A stretch of DNA of 60,839 nt from Sphingobacteriaceae bacterium (GCA_947479815.1 CANKAT010000010.1:1-60839); one strand, 5' to 3'; positions 9,089 through 18,708 are shown, counted from the stretch's first letter. The notes: a model not told the origin generated them from the sequence alone. Numbers and translations: made by a program.

Positions 9089-10137
9089 TATTTTGGATTT
9101 TTGGATGGTTTTACCCGGGCTATCCAGGCATCTTTATTTATTTTTTTGTGTATTCTGGTTAATTCTTTTTGAGCTGATTCTTCATCTAAGAACGTACCGA
9201 TACTGATTTTTAGCATTTTTCCAGGCATATTTTCAACGATCTTTGCCTGAATTCCTTTTGAGCCGATTTGTTTTATGTATACGTCGGCTTCAGATTTTAT
9301 TGAAAATGCAGCTATAATTAGCTCATAATTAACAACTTCGCTTGTATTACTTAGAACATCAGATTCATTAGCTGTTGTTAGTGCAGTATCTGTTAGTTGT
9401 TGTAGGCTATCGGATACTATTGATGCACTATCTACGGCATTTTTTAGGCTATCTGAGTTTATTTTTGTTGAATCAATTAATTCAGGTGCTGCCTGTTCAA
9501 CGGTATTCTTAGAGTGAAAAATACCGGCACTTTTATTTTTAATGAAACTATTGAAATCAGAATTGAAATAAAACAATACTGAAACTGCAATTAAAACCGC
9601 AAAAAAGCTAATAAATAGGATAATCCACGGTCGTGTTTTCTTGGTTTCTTCATATTCTTCTTCTTCTTCTTCTAGATCTTCATTAACATTATTGACAGGC
9701 ATTTCCTCATTTATTGCAAGAAGTACTTCTGTTTTTAATTCAGAAACAGGTTTTAAACCGAAAAAATGATCAATGGCTCCTAAACTAAGCGATGGTCTTA
9801 ATTTAAGTAGTCCATCTTCTTTGTAAAGTACGCCTATATGCTGTATTTCTGCCGATTCGGAACTATTAAGGTGTTCTAATATGCTTTCTGAGAATTTTTT
9901 AATGAGTTCTTCTACTGAAGAGTAACTTAGATTTTTTTCAACACTAATAAACTGAATTAGACTTAAATCGTTGGTTTCAGTCTCCTTTAAAAATATTTGG
10001 TAGCTAGGGGGATAGAATTCATTACTAGAGCTATTGAATGAACCCGCAAGCCTGATTTTCATAAAAGTGCCTAATCCAGCAACGTTTATTTCATCCTGTT
10101 CAAGTAATAATTCTCTAATGTAAAAACCTATATCCAT
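9088..10137 (-). CDS. HU-fold (CCDC81-like) / SPOR-domain membrane protein
   Basis: The 349-residue protein has an unusual layout. Residues 1-125 look like two tandem HU-CCDC81-type domains (MDIGFYIRELLLEQDEINVAGLG... and a second unit around 68-125). There follow an acidic run (EEEEEEYEE, about 156-164), one membrane helix (171-191), a Ser/Asp-rich periplasmic linker (195-265) and a C-terminal SPOR domain (about 270-345). SPOR domains bind denuded septal peptidoglycan. The HU fold suggests DNA or protein binding on the cytoplasmic side. Comparative work on the HU-CCDC81 clade has proposed chromosome-envelope tethering for such proteins. It sits inside an ExbBD/TonB operon, coupled to exbB by a TAATG overlap. 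Confidence 0.85.
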   Translation of the reverse strand: MDIGFYIRELLLEQDEINVAGLGTFMKIRLAGSFNSSSNEFYPPSYQIFLKETETNDLSLIQFISVEKNLSYSSVEELIKKFSESILEHLNSSESAEIQHIGVLYKEDGLLKLRPSLSLGAIDHFFGLKPVSELKTEVLLAINEEMPVNNVNEDLEEEEEEYEETKKTRPWIILFISFFAVLIAVSVLFYFNSDFNSFIKNKSAGIFHSKNTVEQAAPELIDSTKINSDSLKNAVDSASIVSDSLQQLTDTALTTANESDVLSNTSEVVNYELIIAAFSIKSEADVYIKQIGSKGIQAKIVENMPGKMLKISIGTFLDEESAQKELTRIHKKINKDAWIARVKPSKNPK

Positions 10138-10183
10138 TATGTGGCTAATTTAAATTTAAATTGTCAAGCTGCCAAACTAAGCC

Positions 10184-11854
10184 TTAAAATGAATAGTTCG
10201 CTCCGCCTAATAAGGTAAGTCCCATTTTAGGATAATATAAATATCTCTGATAAGACTGTCCGGTTAAATTATTAGCTCTTAAATAAACTCCAATTTTATT
10301 ATGCACCTTATATTCTGCACCTACACTAAGATCAATAAACCCTTTAAGGGTACTTGAAGAAAATCCACTTCCAGATGTATTAACCCTTGCGTAAGTTTCT
10401 CCCTGGAAAAGAAGTTCGGTATCCAGAAAAAGCTTTTGATTAACCTGAGCTCTGGCATTAGAGATTAGTCTTATCGTTGGTTTGAACCAAGCATAAGTTT
10501 GATTAGCCATATCATATTTAAAGATCTGTGCTTTGCCGCCAATGCTAAATACATCAGAAGCTTTTACATTTAATTCACCTTCAAGACCGAATATTGAACT
10601 TATGCCATTATCATAAATCACATCAAAGCGGTTAACTATAGTTTGATTGTTCACCAATAGCTGCATGTCATCAATGTTCTTATAATAGCCCATGATTTTG
10701 TATCCAAATTCTGCGCCTACATTTCCTTTAACTCCCGCTTGTACATTGATTTTTTCTAATGAGTTTTTAATTGCCAGATTTTTATTCAAAAATGGATTTT
10801 CCAGAGCCAGATCTCTTACAGAGGTTTTTAATACATCTCCATTAAGCCCTGCAAACACAACTGCATATTCAGGAATTACAGGAAGTTCTGCTGATACAGA
10901 TGGGAAAATATTCAGGCGGCTGTTTGTGCCAAATTCTTGTACAATATTTGCACCCAGTATAAATTCATAGCCTTTACCTTTTAAATTTACATAAGGGTTT
11001 GCTCTTAGTATATTGTTTCCCAAATTATAGGTAGCGTCTTTTGTTGATGTGAAATCTGCCGTGGTATTCAGTCCGACATTAAAAAGACTGATTTCCTTAT
11101 TAAAATATCCTCTCAAAAGAACTGAGCTTTCTCTTGCATCTTCAATATTACTGAATTGGTAAGCATTTATACTCGCGGCATAATTAAAAGGGGATGAATC
11201 AGAATAATTATTCATTATTTCTGCCTCGGCAGCAATAGTACTGAATCCTTGTTTACTCTTATCGATAGCTACACTCGATGCAGGAACAAATCCATAGAAA
11301 AAAGATGATCGGCGATCATAGCTTAAATTTCCTGAAATACTATAGGAATCAGCAACTGACTTTCCAAAAATGCCAAGTTCCTGATTTGAAAATTGTTGTT
11401 TTTCTAAATTGCCTTGTTGAGAAAGGTGCTTAAAATAAGCTCCTGTTTGTAGTGCTGCATCACGACCTGAATTAAAATAAGCTTCAGCCTGTGCAGTATT
11501 GAAATTTCCTGCACCCACTTTAATATAGTTGTTGGAAAGTACTGATAAACGTTCATCTGCCATTTTTTGGGCCTGAAGTTCTTTGATATTTGAATTCAGA
11601 TTGAGTTTTTTATCAATTACACTATAGCTTAGAACTGGTTTAAAGGCCTTGGCGCTATTCATGTCAGGGTTTCTGCGGATCTTAACAGCTTCAGCCAAAA
11701 CTGGCTTATATGGCCTTATAACTTCTATTTCTTCAGTAATATTTGCAGATTGTGTACCGGTGGTAGTTTCATTTTTTTTATCCTGTGACTGAGCTGTAAC
11801 AGATAAAAAAAACAAACTAACTATCAGCGTATATTTTAAAGTCGGAATATTCAT
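10184..11854 (-). CDS. Outer-membrane beta-barrel protein, TonB-receptor-like, no plug
   Basis: The 556-residue protein has a signal peptide (cleavage near SVTAQSQ, 18-24), a conserved-looking periplasmic N-terminal segment (EEIEVIRPYKPVLAEAVKI, 41-59) and then alternating strand-rich sequence to a C-terminal aromatic residue (GANYSF), typical of outer-membrane barrels. The C-terminal half resembles TonB-dependent receptors, but the length leaves no room for both a standard plug and a 22-strand barrel. The N-terminal segment could be the contact for the TonB-like protein encoded downstream. It lies 6 bp after the TPR gene and 46 bp before the HU/SPOR gene in the same operon. The substrate is unknown. 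Confidence 0.8.
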   Translation of the reverse strand: MNIPTLKYTLIVSLFFLSVTAQSQDKKNETTTGTQSANITEEIEVIRPYKPVLAEAVKIRRNPDMNSAKAFKPVLSYSVIDKKLNLNSNIKELQAQKMADERLSVLSNNYIKVGAGNFNTAQAEAYFNSGRDAALQTGAYFKHLSQQGNLEKQQFSNQELGIFGKSVADSYSISGNLSYDRRSSFFYGFVPASSVAIDKSKQGFSTIAAEAEIMNNYSDSSPFNYAASINAYQFSNIEDARESSVLLRGYFNKEISLFNVGLNTTADFTSTKDATYNLGNNILRANPYVNLKGKGYEFILGANIVQEFGTNSRLNIFPSVSAELPVIPEYAVVFAGLNGDVLKTSVRDLALENPFLNKNLAIKNSLEKINVQAGVKGNVGAEFGYKIMGYYKNIDDMQLLVNNQTIVNRFDVIYDNGISSIFGLEGELNVKASDVFSIGGKAQIFKYDMANQTYAWFKPTIRLISNARAQVNQKLFLDTELLFQGETYARVNTSGSGFSSSTLKGFIDLSVGAEYKVHNKIGVYLRANNLTGQSYQRYLYYPKMGLTLLGGANYSF

Positions 11855-11860
11855 TATCTA

Positions 11861-14800
11861 TTATTTTTTTTTCAGTTTTTCCAATTTTTCTTTGGCCAGC
11901 GTAAGGATGTCATCATCTTTATTCTCGTAATTTTCAATAATACTCTGTAGCGTGCTTTTTGCCTGGAAAGTATCTTTTAAGCCAATGTAGTTGTCGGCAA
12001 TCAAAATATAAGTTTTTGCTACCCAATAATCATGAGAAGGCATTTTATTAGTTAGGTCAAATGCTGAAGAAAGAGATGTTTTGTATTCACCTCTCAGATA
12101 TAAAATATTAGCCATATTATATTTTGCTTCGGCACCTGTTACGGTTTGTGTTTTTTCTGCAACTTCAGTGAAGTCTTTAACTGCTTGAATAGTATCCCCA
12201 ATAATCAGATTAGCTTTTCCTGAATAAAGTCCTGCTCTGAACAGGTCTTCTTCTGAAGATTTATTAGACTCTTTTATGAATTTCACATACTGAAGTGTTT
12301 CATCCGGTAAATTCATACTGGAATAAGCCTCCATCAAATTATTCACAGCAAAACTATAATTAGCTTTGTATTCAGAGGTTAGTTCAAGTTTTTTAAGATG
12401 GACAATCGCCTCGTTGTATTTTTTTTGAGCAAGGTAGATCTTTGCAATGCTGATCAGGGCACGTTCTGTATAATCACTAGTCCAGTCATTAAGAATAAAC
12501 TCATAATCCGGAATTGCTTCATTTGGCCTTTTAAGTTTAACCAGACTTTCAGCCCTGATAAAGCGGGCATGTTTGTCATGTACAGCTTTTGGAAATTTAT
12601 CAAAGTAAGCATTTACTGACTCAAATGTTCCCTGATAGTCTGCGGTAAGAAAACGATTGTTTGCTGCCTGAAAAGTTATATTATCCTGTTCATAAGTACT
12701 CAGGTTTCCAATGCTTGTGGTATTCGCATAATCCAGAAAACCGGTGGCATCCGATTTTTGCAGGTAGATATTTTTAATGGATTCCAATGCCAGTTTTGCT
12801 TCATCAGTAGTAGTGTATTCACTAACTACACGCTTAAATGTCACTATTGCCGCTTCTTCCTGATCCTGGTTAAGTTCTACCAAGCCAATTGTAATTAATG
12901 CACGCGGTACATAGCTACTTCTTGGATATTTTTGTATGAGTGCACTTAAATCTGTTTTTGCAATTTCAAAATCACCCTTAATAAAATAAGTATAGGGGAT
13001 CTCGAAACTTGCATCATCCGAATAGTTTGATTTTGGAAACTGTCTTAATAAGGATTGATGAGTTGCAATTTTTAAGTCATTCTGCCCCTGCAAGCCTTGA
13101 ATCATTCCTCTTTGAAATAATGCATAATCTTCGCTTGAGGTTTTTGATGCAATTATTCGGTTATAGTAGACTAGTGCTTCCTCATAATTTTTTAAAACGA
13201 AATATGAATCTGCTAATCTAAGTATAGCATCATTGATGGTATTCGAGTCTTTTTCATTTCCACGAAGGAAACGCGTGAAGTAAGTAGCAGCTTTTCTATA
13301 ACTCTCATGTTCAAATGCAGCGTAGGCCAATGCATAATGAGCAAAATTATATACTTCAGTTTTACGTGAAGCCGGCAGATTCATGAATTTTTCAAAATTA
13401 TCTACCGATTCTCCAAATTTTCTAACCTCATACATCGCTTCTGCCAGCCAATAAGTTGATAGTGAATGAATTTCATCGTCTTCAACGTATTTATTGGATC
13501 GCATAAACATAGAAATGCCATTTTGGAAAGCACGCTCATTATAATATTCTAGACCTCTGTAAAAAGTAACTTTCTGATAGACCGCGTTTGCTTCACGATT
13601 TCTATTTGGGATACTTTCAAGGATATCGATGGCATCTTTATAGTTTTTTGTAGTCAGCAAGATCTCTCCCAATAAAGTTTTTGCTGAATCCAATTTTACT
13701 GAGTTTGGATAGGTTTTTATAAATTGTTGAGTAGCATCTAGCGCTACCTGATGGAATTCAAGTTCATAAGATAGTTTAGCGTAATTAAAAAGACCTTCCT
13801 CTTGTAACTGTTTGTCGAATGTTAATTTAGAAGCTTTAAAAAATGCACTTCTGGCTGCTTGTTTAGTATTGGTTTTCAGAAATGATTCACCTAAAGCAAT
13901 CATTCCACTCTGAAAATATTCATCTGCAGTTTCTAGCTTTTCAAGCTCCAAAATTGCTTTTTTATAATCTTTTAGCTTAAATGCAGTATAGCCGATCTGA
14001 TAATTATCCTGATTGTTCTGCGTTTTACCCTGATCTTTTTGCTGAAAATTTTGAAAATAAACTCCTGCATTGGTGTAATCTGATTTTGCAAAGTAGGATG
14101 CCCCAACAATTCGAAACATTTCTGTTTCATAAAGCTGTTTTGTTGACTTGAGTATAGGAATGGCATAACTTAACACATCATCATACCGATTATCTAGGAA
14201 ATATAGCGCAGAAATATAATACGGATAACTATTTTCATACAAGCCTGATCCTTTCAATCTCTCAAATTCTAACAGTGCTTTTTTATAGTCCTTTTGAAGG
14301 TAGCTGATGTAAGCAAAATAATAAATAGATTGTTCATTATAAATGCTTTTTTGATCTTTCAGCTCAGCGAAGAGGGCTTTTGCCTGATCGTATTCTTTGA
14401 TTTCAAAATGGGAGTAGGCTAGTTTATATCGATATTCATACGATTCTTTGCCGGATAAACCAGTTCCTTCTAATTTTTTCAACCATTCAATCACCTTTGG
14501 ATAATTCTTCAAAGTAAAGTAGGAGCGTCCAAGCTGATAAAATGCAAGTTTGGTAAAGTTGTTTGCAGGATTGGCACTAATAAAGCTTTGAAATAAGGAT
14601 TCCGCATCGCTATTCCCAAGTTCTAATGCACACAATGCGATATAATATCTGGTATTTTCTTTCAATAAGCTGATCTCAGGATTGATTTCTGCTTTTACGT
14701 TTGATTTTTGATCATTCTTTAGAACGCGGTTAAATTGATTGGCGGCCGCCGCATATTTTCCTTTTTCTAGTAATTCAATTCCGCTTTTATAGTCCTGGTT

Positions 14801-14887
14801 TAAATTAAACCATGCCGAGTTTTGAGCTAGCGCAGGAATTGTAAGAAATGCAAGAATTAATGTGAAGATTGTGTAATTTCTGAACAT
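11861..14887 (-). CDS. Large periplasmic tetratricopeptide-repeat protein
   Basis: I take the ATG at 14887 as start (1008 residues), rather than an upstream TTG, because it places a signal peptide (MFRNYTIFTLILAFLTIPALAQ) at the N-terminus. The rest is almost entirely TPR-type helical repeats with BamD/YbgF(CpoB)-like spacing, for example the repeated A-x-x-x-F-x-x-x-L-K pattern from residue 30 to the end. No enzyme motif is visible. It should be a soluble periplasmic or outer-membrane-associated scaffold. It is the first gene of the operon that goes on to the barrel, HU/SPOR, ExbB, ExbD and TonB-like genes. A CpoB-like role coupling the motor to wall or outer-membrane work is inference. Confidence 0.85.
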   Translation of the reverse strand: MFRNYTIFTLILAFLTIPALAQNSAWFNLNQDYKSGIELLEKGKYAAAANQFNRVLKNDQKSNVKAEINPEISLLKENTRYYIALCALELGNSDAESLFQSFISANPANNFTKLAFYQLGRSYFTLKNYPKVIEWLKKLEGTGLSGKESYEYRYKLAYSHFEIKEYDQAKALFAELKDQKSIYNEQSIYYFAYISYLQKDYKKALLEFERLKGSGLYENSYPYYISALYFLDNRYDDVLSYAIPILKSTKQLYETEMFRIVGASYFAKSDYTNAGVYFQNFQQKDQGKTQNNQDNYQIGYTAFKLKDYKKAILELEKLETADEYFQSGMIALGESFLKTNTKQAARSAFFKASKLTFDKQLQEEGLFNYAKLSYELEFHQVALDATQQFIKTYPNSVKLDSAKTLLGEILLTTKNYKDAIDILESIPNRNREANAVYQKVTFYRGLEYYNERAFQNGISMFMRSNKYVEDDEIHSLSTYWLAEAMYEVRKFGESVDNFEKFMNLPASRKTEVYNFAHYALAYAAFEHESYRKAATYFTRFLRGNEKDSNTINDAILRLADSYFVLKNYEEALVYYNRIIASKTSSEDYALFQRGMIQGLQGQNDLKIATHQSLLRQFPKSNYSDDASFEIPYTYFIKGDFEIAKTDLSALIQKYPRSSYVPRALITIGLVELNQDQEEAAIVTFKRVVSEYTTTDEAKLALESIKNIYLQKSDATGFLDYANTTSIGNLSTYEQDNITFQAANNRFLTADYQGTFESVNAYFDKFPKAVHDKHARFIRAESLVKLKRPNEAIPDYEFILNDWTSDYTERALISIAKIYLAQKKYNEAIVHLKKLELTSEYKANYSFAVNNLMEAYSSMNLPDETLQYVKFIKESNKSSEEDLFRAGLYSGKANLIIGDTIQAVKDFTEVAEKTQTVTGAEAKYNMANILYLRGEYKTSLSSAFDLTNKMPSHDYWVAKTYILIADNYIGLKDTFQAKSTLQSIIENYENKDDDILTLAKEKLEKLKKK

Positions 14888-15034
14888 ATTAAGCAAAATA
14901 ATAAGTGCTAATTTAATCTAAACCGTCTCAGACTTTTACATTAGTAATTAACATGTGTTGAAAACAGATTATTAACGAATTTTTGTCAATGATGTTATTT
15001 TTTAAATAAAACTATTTACATCAAAGTGATCCTA

Positions 15035-15973
15035 TTACTTGCGTTGATTTGCCAGAAGGTATAGAACTGCCATTCTGATTGCAACACCATTTTCTACTTG
15101 ATCTAAGATGATGGATTGTTTGCTATCAGCCACATCGCTGGTGATCTCTACGCCTCGATTTATTGGGCCTGGGTGCATCACTGTTATTTCCTTATCAAGC
15201 GAGTTAAGTATTTGTTTATTAAGTCCATACATCATTGAGTACTCTCTCAATGATGGAAAATATTTAATATCCTGACGCTCCAATTGAATACGTAGCATAT
15301 TGGCAACATCGCACCAGTTGAGCGCTTTAAGAAGGTTGTGTTCAATTTTTACTCCAAGTGTGCCAATATATTTAGGGATCAGTGTGCTTGGCCCGCAAAC
15401 CATTACTTCTGCGCCTAATTTTTGAAGACAAAGTATATTAGAAAGGGCTACTCTTGAATGAAGTACATCACCAATTATTGCAATTTTTTTCCCGCTAACC
15501 TCACCGTATTTTTCTCTGATTGAAAAAGCATCTAAAAGAGCCTGGGTTGGATGTTCATGTGCTCCATCTCCAGCATTTACTATTTGAGCATTAACATGTT
15601 TGCTTAGAAAGATGCCTGCCCCTGGATAGGGGTGCCTCATAACTACCATATCTACTTTCATAGACAGGATGTTGTTCACCGTATCGATCAATGTTTCGCC
15701 TTTACTTACAGATGATGAAGAGGCTGCAAAATTTACTGTATCTGCAGACAATCTTTTCTGTGCAAGTTCAAAGGACAAACGTGTTCGGGTAGAGTTTTCA
15801 AAGAATATATTAGCGATGGTTACATCTCTTAGAGAAGGGACTTTCTTAATTGGCCTATTAAGTACATCTTTAAAAGTATCAGCGGTCTCAAAAATCAATT
15901 CGATATCTCTGCTCGTGAGATCTTTTATTCCCAGCAGGTGTTTAGTACTTAATGTGAGAATTTGTTCTGCCAT
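15035..15973 (-). CDS. pyrB: Aspartate carbamoyltransferase catalytic chain
   Basis: This 312-residue cytoplasmic enzyme makes N-carbamoyl-aspartate from carbamoyl phosphate and aspartate, the committed step of pyrimidine synthesis. The carbamoyl-phosphate motif FFENSTRTRLSFELA lies near residue 55, with the second-substrate motif HPGPINRGVEI near 265. No pyrI gene is adjacent, as is usual for the PyrR-linked type. The ATG overlaps the pyrR stop (TAATG), so pyrR-pyrB is one transcript with coupled translation. Confidence 0.97.
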   Translation of the reverse strand: MAEQILTLSTKHLLGIKDLTSRDIELIFETADTFKDVLNRPIKKVPSLRDVTIANIFFENSTRTRLSFELAQKRLSADTVNFAASSSSVSKGETLIDTVNNILSMKVDMVVMRHPYPGAGIFLSKHVNAQIVNAGDGAHEHPTQALLDAFSIREKYGEVSGKKIAIIGDVLHSRVALSNILCLQKLGAEVMVCGPSTLIPKYIGTLGVKIEHNLLKALNWCDVANMLRIQLERQDIKYFPSLREYSMMYGLNKQILNSLDKEITVMHPGPINRGVEITSDVADSKQSIILDQVENGVAIRMAVLYLLANQRK

Positions 15974-16515
15974 TATTTTTCTGATAGTAAGATTACTTTG
16001 TCTTCATGATCAGTTTCTTTCCAATTCACGATTACTTTTTGTGAATCTATTGTATCTACCTTGATTCCTATATAATCAGCTTCAATAGGTAGATGTCTTG
16101 AAAATCGCCTATCCACCAGGGTTAGTAATTCAACTTTTTCTGGCCTGCCAAATGACTGAAGTGCGTCCATAGCTGCACGTATGGTTCTACCAGTCCATAA
16201 AACATCATCTACCAGAATTACTTTTTTTCCTTCAATAATGAAATCAATCTCGGTACTGCTTGGAATTAATAATCCATCTTTGCGACGAAAATCATCCCGG
16301 AAGAAAGTAATATCGAGGTTCCCGTTTTCAATTTTAACGTTCTGTAAGATCTTTTTCAACTCTTCGATGATTCGATTTGCGAGAAATACTCCGCGAGGCT
16401 GAATACCGATGATTACTGAATTATGGAAGTTATCGTGATTTTCTATTAACTGATGGCAAAGGCGCTGAATGGTGATCTGGAATTTTTGACCGTCTAGCAG
16501 AGTTAATGTTTGCAT
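15973..16515 (-). CDS. pyrR: PyrR: uracil phosphoribosyltransferase / pyrimidine regulator family
   Basis: The 180-residue type I phosphoribosyltransferase has the PRPP loop VILVDDVLWTGRTIRAA (about 95-111) and the upstream GIQPRGVFLANRI. PyrR proteins convert uracil and PRPP to UMP, and in Firmicutes bind pyr mRNA to control attenuation. I saw no pyr antiterminator-type leader upstream here (16516-16641), so an RNA-binding role is not shown. It is the first gene of the pyrR-pyrB unit. Confidence 0.94.
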   Translation of the reverse strand: MQTLTLLDGQKFQITIQRLCHQLIENHDNFHNSVIIGIQPRGVFLANRIIEELKKILQNVKIENGNLDITFFRDDFRRKDGLLIPSSTEIDFIIEGKKVILVDDVLWTGRTIRAAMDALQSFGRPEKVELLTLVDRRFSRHLPIEADYIGIKVDTIDSQKVIVNWKETDHEDKVILLSEK

Positions 16516-16641
16516 CAGTGGTATAATTTGAGTAAAAGTATAAAAAATTATTATACCCTTGTTCAGAATTCTTTAATTTAATACCAAAGATTAAATTATT
16601 TTAATTAGAAGTTTAAATTCATTTCCAATATGCTAATACAT

Positions 16642-16671
16642 AAAAAAAGCCCTGATGTAAATCAGGGCTTT
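16642..16671 (-). terminator. Strong intrinsic terminator after rpsA
   Basis: A perfect 11-bp stem (AAAGCCCTGAT at 16646-16656 with 16661-16671) and a 4-nt GTAA loop are followed on the minus strand by a T-run. It lies 25 bp after the rpsA stop. Confidence 0.9.
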
Positions 16672-16695
16672 AATAATATGATAAAGATTTAAAGC

Positions 16696-18696
16696 TTATT
16701 CTTCTGTGCTTTCAACGGCATCAGTACTAGCTGCTGCGGCATCATCTTCAGTTTTCTTTGCTTTTTTGGCTTTGCTTTCTGCACCTTCCATCTTTTCTTT
16801 CAATTGTGCCAATACACCAAGATCACCTAGAGTAGACTTCTCAACAGACTCTTTTACCTTTTTAACGGCAGTAGTAGTAGCTTTTGCTTCTTTCTTTTTA
16901 GCGTTGAATTCTTCTTTACGTTCTTCAGCTTTTGCCTCTTCCCAAATACGGGCATGAGAAACTACAATACGCTTAGAATCTTTATTGAATTCAATGATTC
17001 TGAATTCAGCAGTCTCTTCCGATTTTACAGAAGATCCATCTTCTTTTACCATGTGTTTTGTTGGAGCAAATCCTTCAACACCGTATGGCAATGCAACGAT
17101 AGCACCTTTATCTGTAACCTTTAAGACAGTTCCTTCATGTATGGAGTCAATAGTGAATACGGTTTCGAAAGTTTCCCAAGGGTTTTCTTCTAACTGTTTG
17201 TGGCCTAAGCTTAATTTACGGTTAGCCTCGTCAAGTTCTAAGACAACCACATCAAGTTCTTCACTTACTTTAGTGAATTCATTTGGATGGTTTACTTTCT
17301 TAGACCATGAAAGGTCAGAAATATGGATTAATCCGTCAATTCCTTCTTCGATCTCAACAAATACGCCAAAATTGGTCATGTTCTTAACAACAGCTTTATG
17401 CTTGCTACCAATTGGATAGCGCTCGCCGATGTTTTTCCATGGATCTGGAGTAAGTTGTTTAATACCAAGACTCATTTTGCGCTCGTTACGATCTAATGTC
17501 AATACCTGAGCTTCAACTTCATCGCTAACTTTCAGGAATTCCTGAGGATTACGAAGATTTTGAGACCATGACATTTCAGAAACATGGATCAATCCTTCAA
17601 CACCTGGGGTGATTTCAAGGAATGCTCCGTAATCTGCAACCGTAACAATTCTACCTTTAACCTTAGATCCGATTTCTAATGTCGTATCTAATGCTTCCCA
17701 AGGATGAGGGGTTAATTGTTTTAAACCTAATGCGATACGTTTTTTCTCATCATCAAAATCTAAAACAACAACATTGATCTTCTGATCAAGGTTTAATACC
17801 TCACGAGGATGCTCTATGCGGCCCCATGAAATATCAGTTATATGTAACAAGCCGTCTACGCCACCAAGGTCAATAAACACACCAAAATCAGTAATGTTTT
17901 TAACTGTACCCTCAAGTACTTGTCCTTTTTCTAGTTTCGCAACAATCTCAGTTTTTTGATTTTCTAAATCGTCTTCAATAAGAACTTTATGTGATACAAC
18001 AACGTTTTTGAATTCGTGATTAATTTTAACAACCTTGAATTCCATTGTTTTGCCTACATAGATATCATAATCACGAATAGGTTTAATGTCAATCTGCGAT
18101 CCGGGAAGGAAAGCTTCAACACCCATAATGTCTACAATTAATCCACCTTTTGTACGACTCTTAACAAAACCAGTAATGATTTTGTCTTGATCTAAAGCTT
18201 CATTGATAGTTTCCCATGAACGCTGAGTTTTTGCACGCTTACGAGATAATACTAACTGTCCGTTAGCATCTTCCTGTGATTCTACAAATACATCAACTGA
18301 ATCACCAATTTTTAGGTCAGGTGTATCACGGAATTCTGATAATGATACTAAACCGTCAGATTTAAACCCAATGTTTAATACCACATCTTTGTTGTTGATC
18401 GATACAACAATACCCGAGATAATCTCGCCTTTGTTAATCGAATTGAAAGTTCCTGCATACATTTCTTCAAACTTTTCACGGTCTGCAGCACTGTAATTTC
18501 CGAAACCTTTATCATCCGCATCCCAGTCAAAATCGCCGGTAGGGGTGATTAATGTTTTTGATTTGATCTCTTCGATCGACACAGAATCAGCTTCTGATTC
18601 AATGGTTTCCTTTTGTTTAACCGTAGTGGTTTCTTCGCCTTGAAGTTCTGCTTGTTTAGCAGTTAACTCCTTTTCAGCTGTTAGTTTTTTAGCCAT
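16696..18696 (-). CDS. rpsA: 30S ribosomal protein S1
   Basis: The 666-residue protein has six S1 (OB-fold RNA-binding) domains from about residue 90 to 580, visible as repeated G-x-V-x-x-I-T-D-F/Y-G-x-F-V-x-I/L...G-L-I/L-H-I/V-S-D/E-x-S-W units. It is flanked by an acidic Glu/Thr-rich N-terminal extension and an Ala/Lys/Glu-rich low-complexity tail, as in other Bacteroidota S1 proteins. It brings mRNA to the 30S subunit, a key role where Shine-Dalgarno pairing is little used. It has its own -7 promoter, a hairpin leader, an AGGAG element and a strong terminator; cmk lies upstream on the same strand. Confidence 0.97.
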   Translation of the reverse strand: MAKKLTAEKELTAKQAELQGEETTTVKQKETIESEADSVSIEEIKSKTLITPTGDFDWDADDKGFGNYSAADREKFEEMYAGTFNSINKGEIISGIVVSINNKDVVLNIGFKSDGLVSLSEFRDTPDLKIGDSVDVFVESQEDANGQLVLSRKRAKTQRSWETINEALDQDKIITGFVKSRTKGGLIVDIMGVEAFLPGSQIDIKPIRDYDIYVGKTMEFKVVKINHEFKNVVVSHKVLIEDDLENQKTEIVAKLEKGQVLEGTVKNITDFGVFIDLGGVDGLLHITDISWGRIEHPREVLNLDQKINVVVLDFDDEKKRIALGLKQLTPHPWEALDTTLEIGSKVKGRIVTVADYGAFLEITPGVEGLIHVSEMSWSQNLRNPQEFLKVSDEVEAQVLTLDRNERKMSLGIKQLTPDPWKNIGERYPIGSKHKAVVKNMTNFGVFVEIEEGIDGLIHISDLSWSKKVNHPNEFTKVSEELDVVVLELDEANRKLSLGHKQLEENPWETFETVFTIDSIHEGTVLKVTDKGAIVALPYGVEGFAPTKHMVKEDGSSVKSEETAEFRIIEFNKDSKRIVVSHARIWEEAKAEERKEEFNAKKKEAKATTTAVKKVKESVEKSTLGDLGVLAQLKEKMEGAESKAKKAKKTEDDAAAASTDAVESTEE

Positions 18697-18708
18697 TAAT
18701 TAATTTAT

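Noticed and set aside
16516-16641. PyrR-binding attenuator upstream of pyrR
   Set aside because: No antiterminator/terminator pair or conserved PyrR-binding loop is visible in this AT-rich leader.
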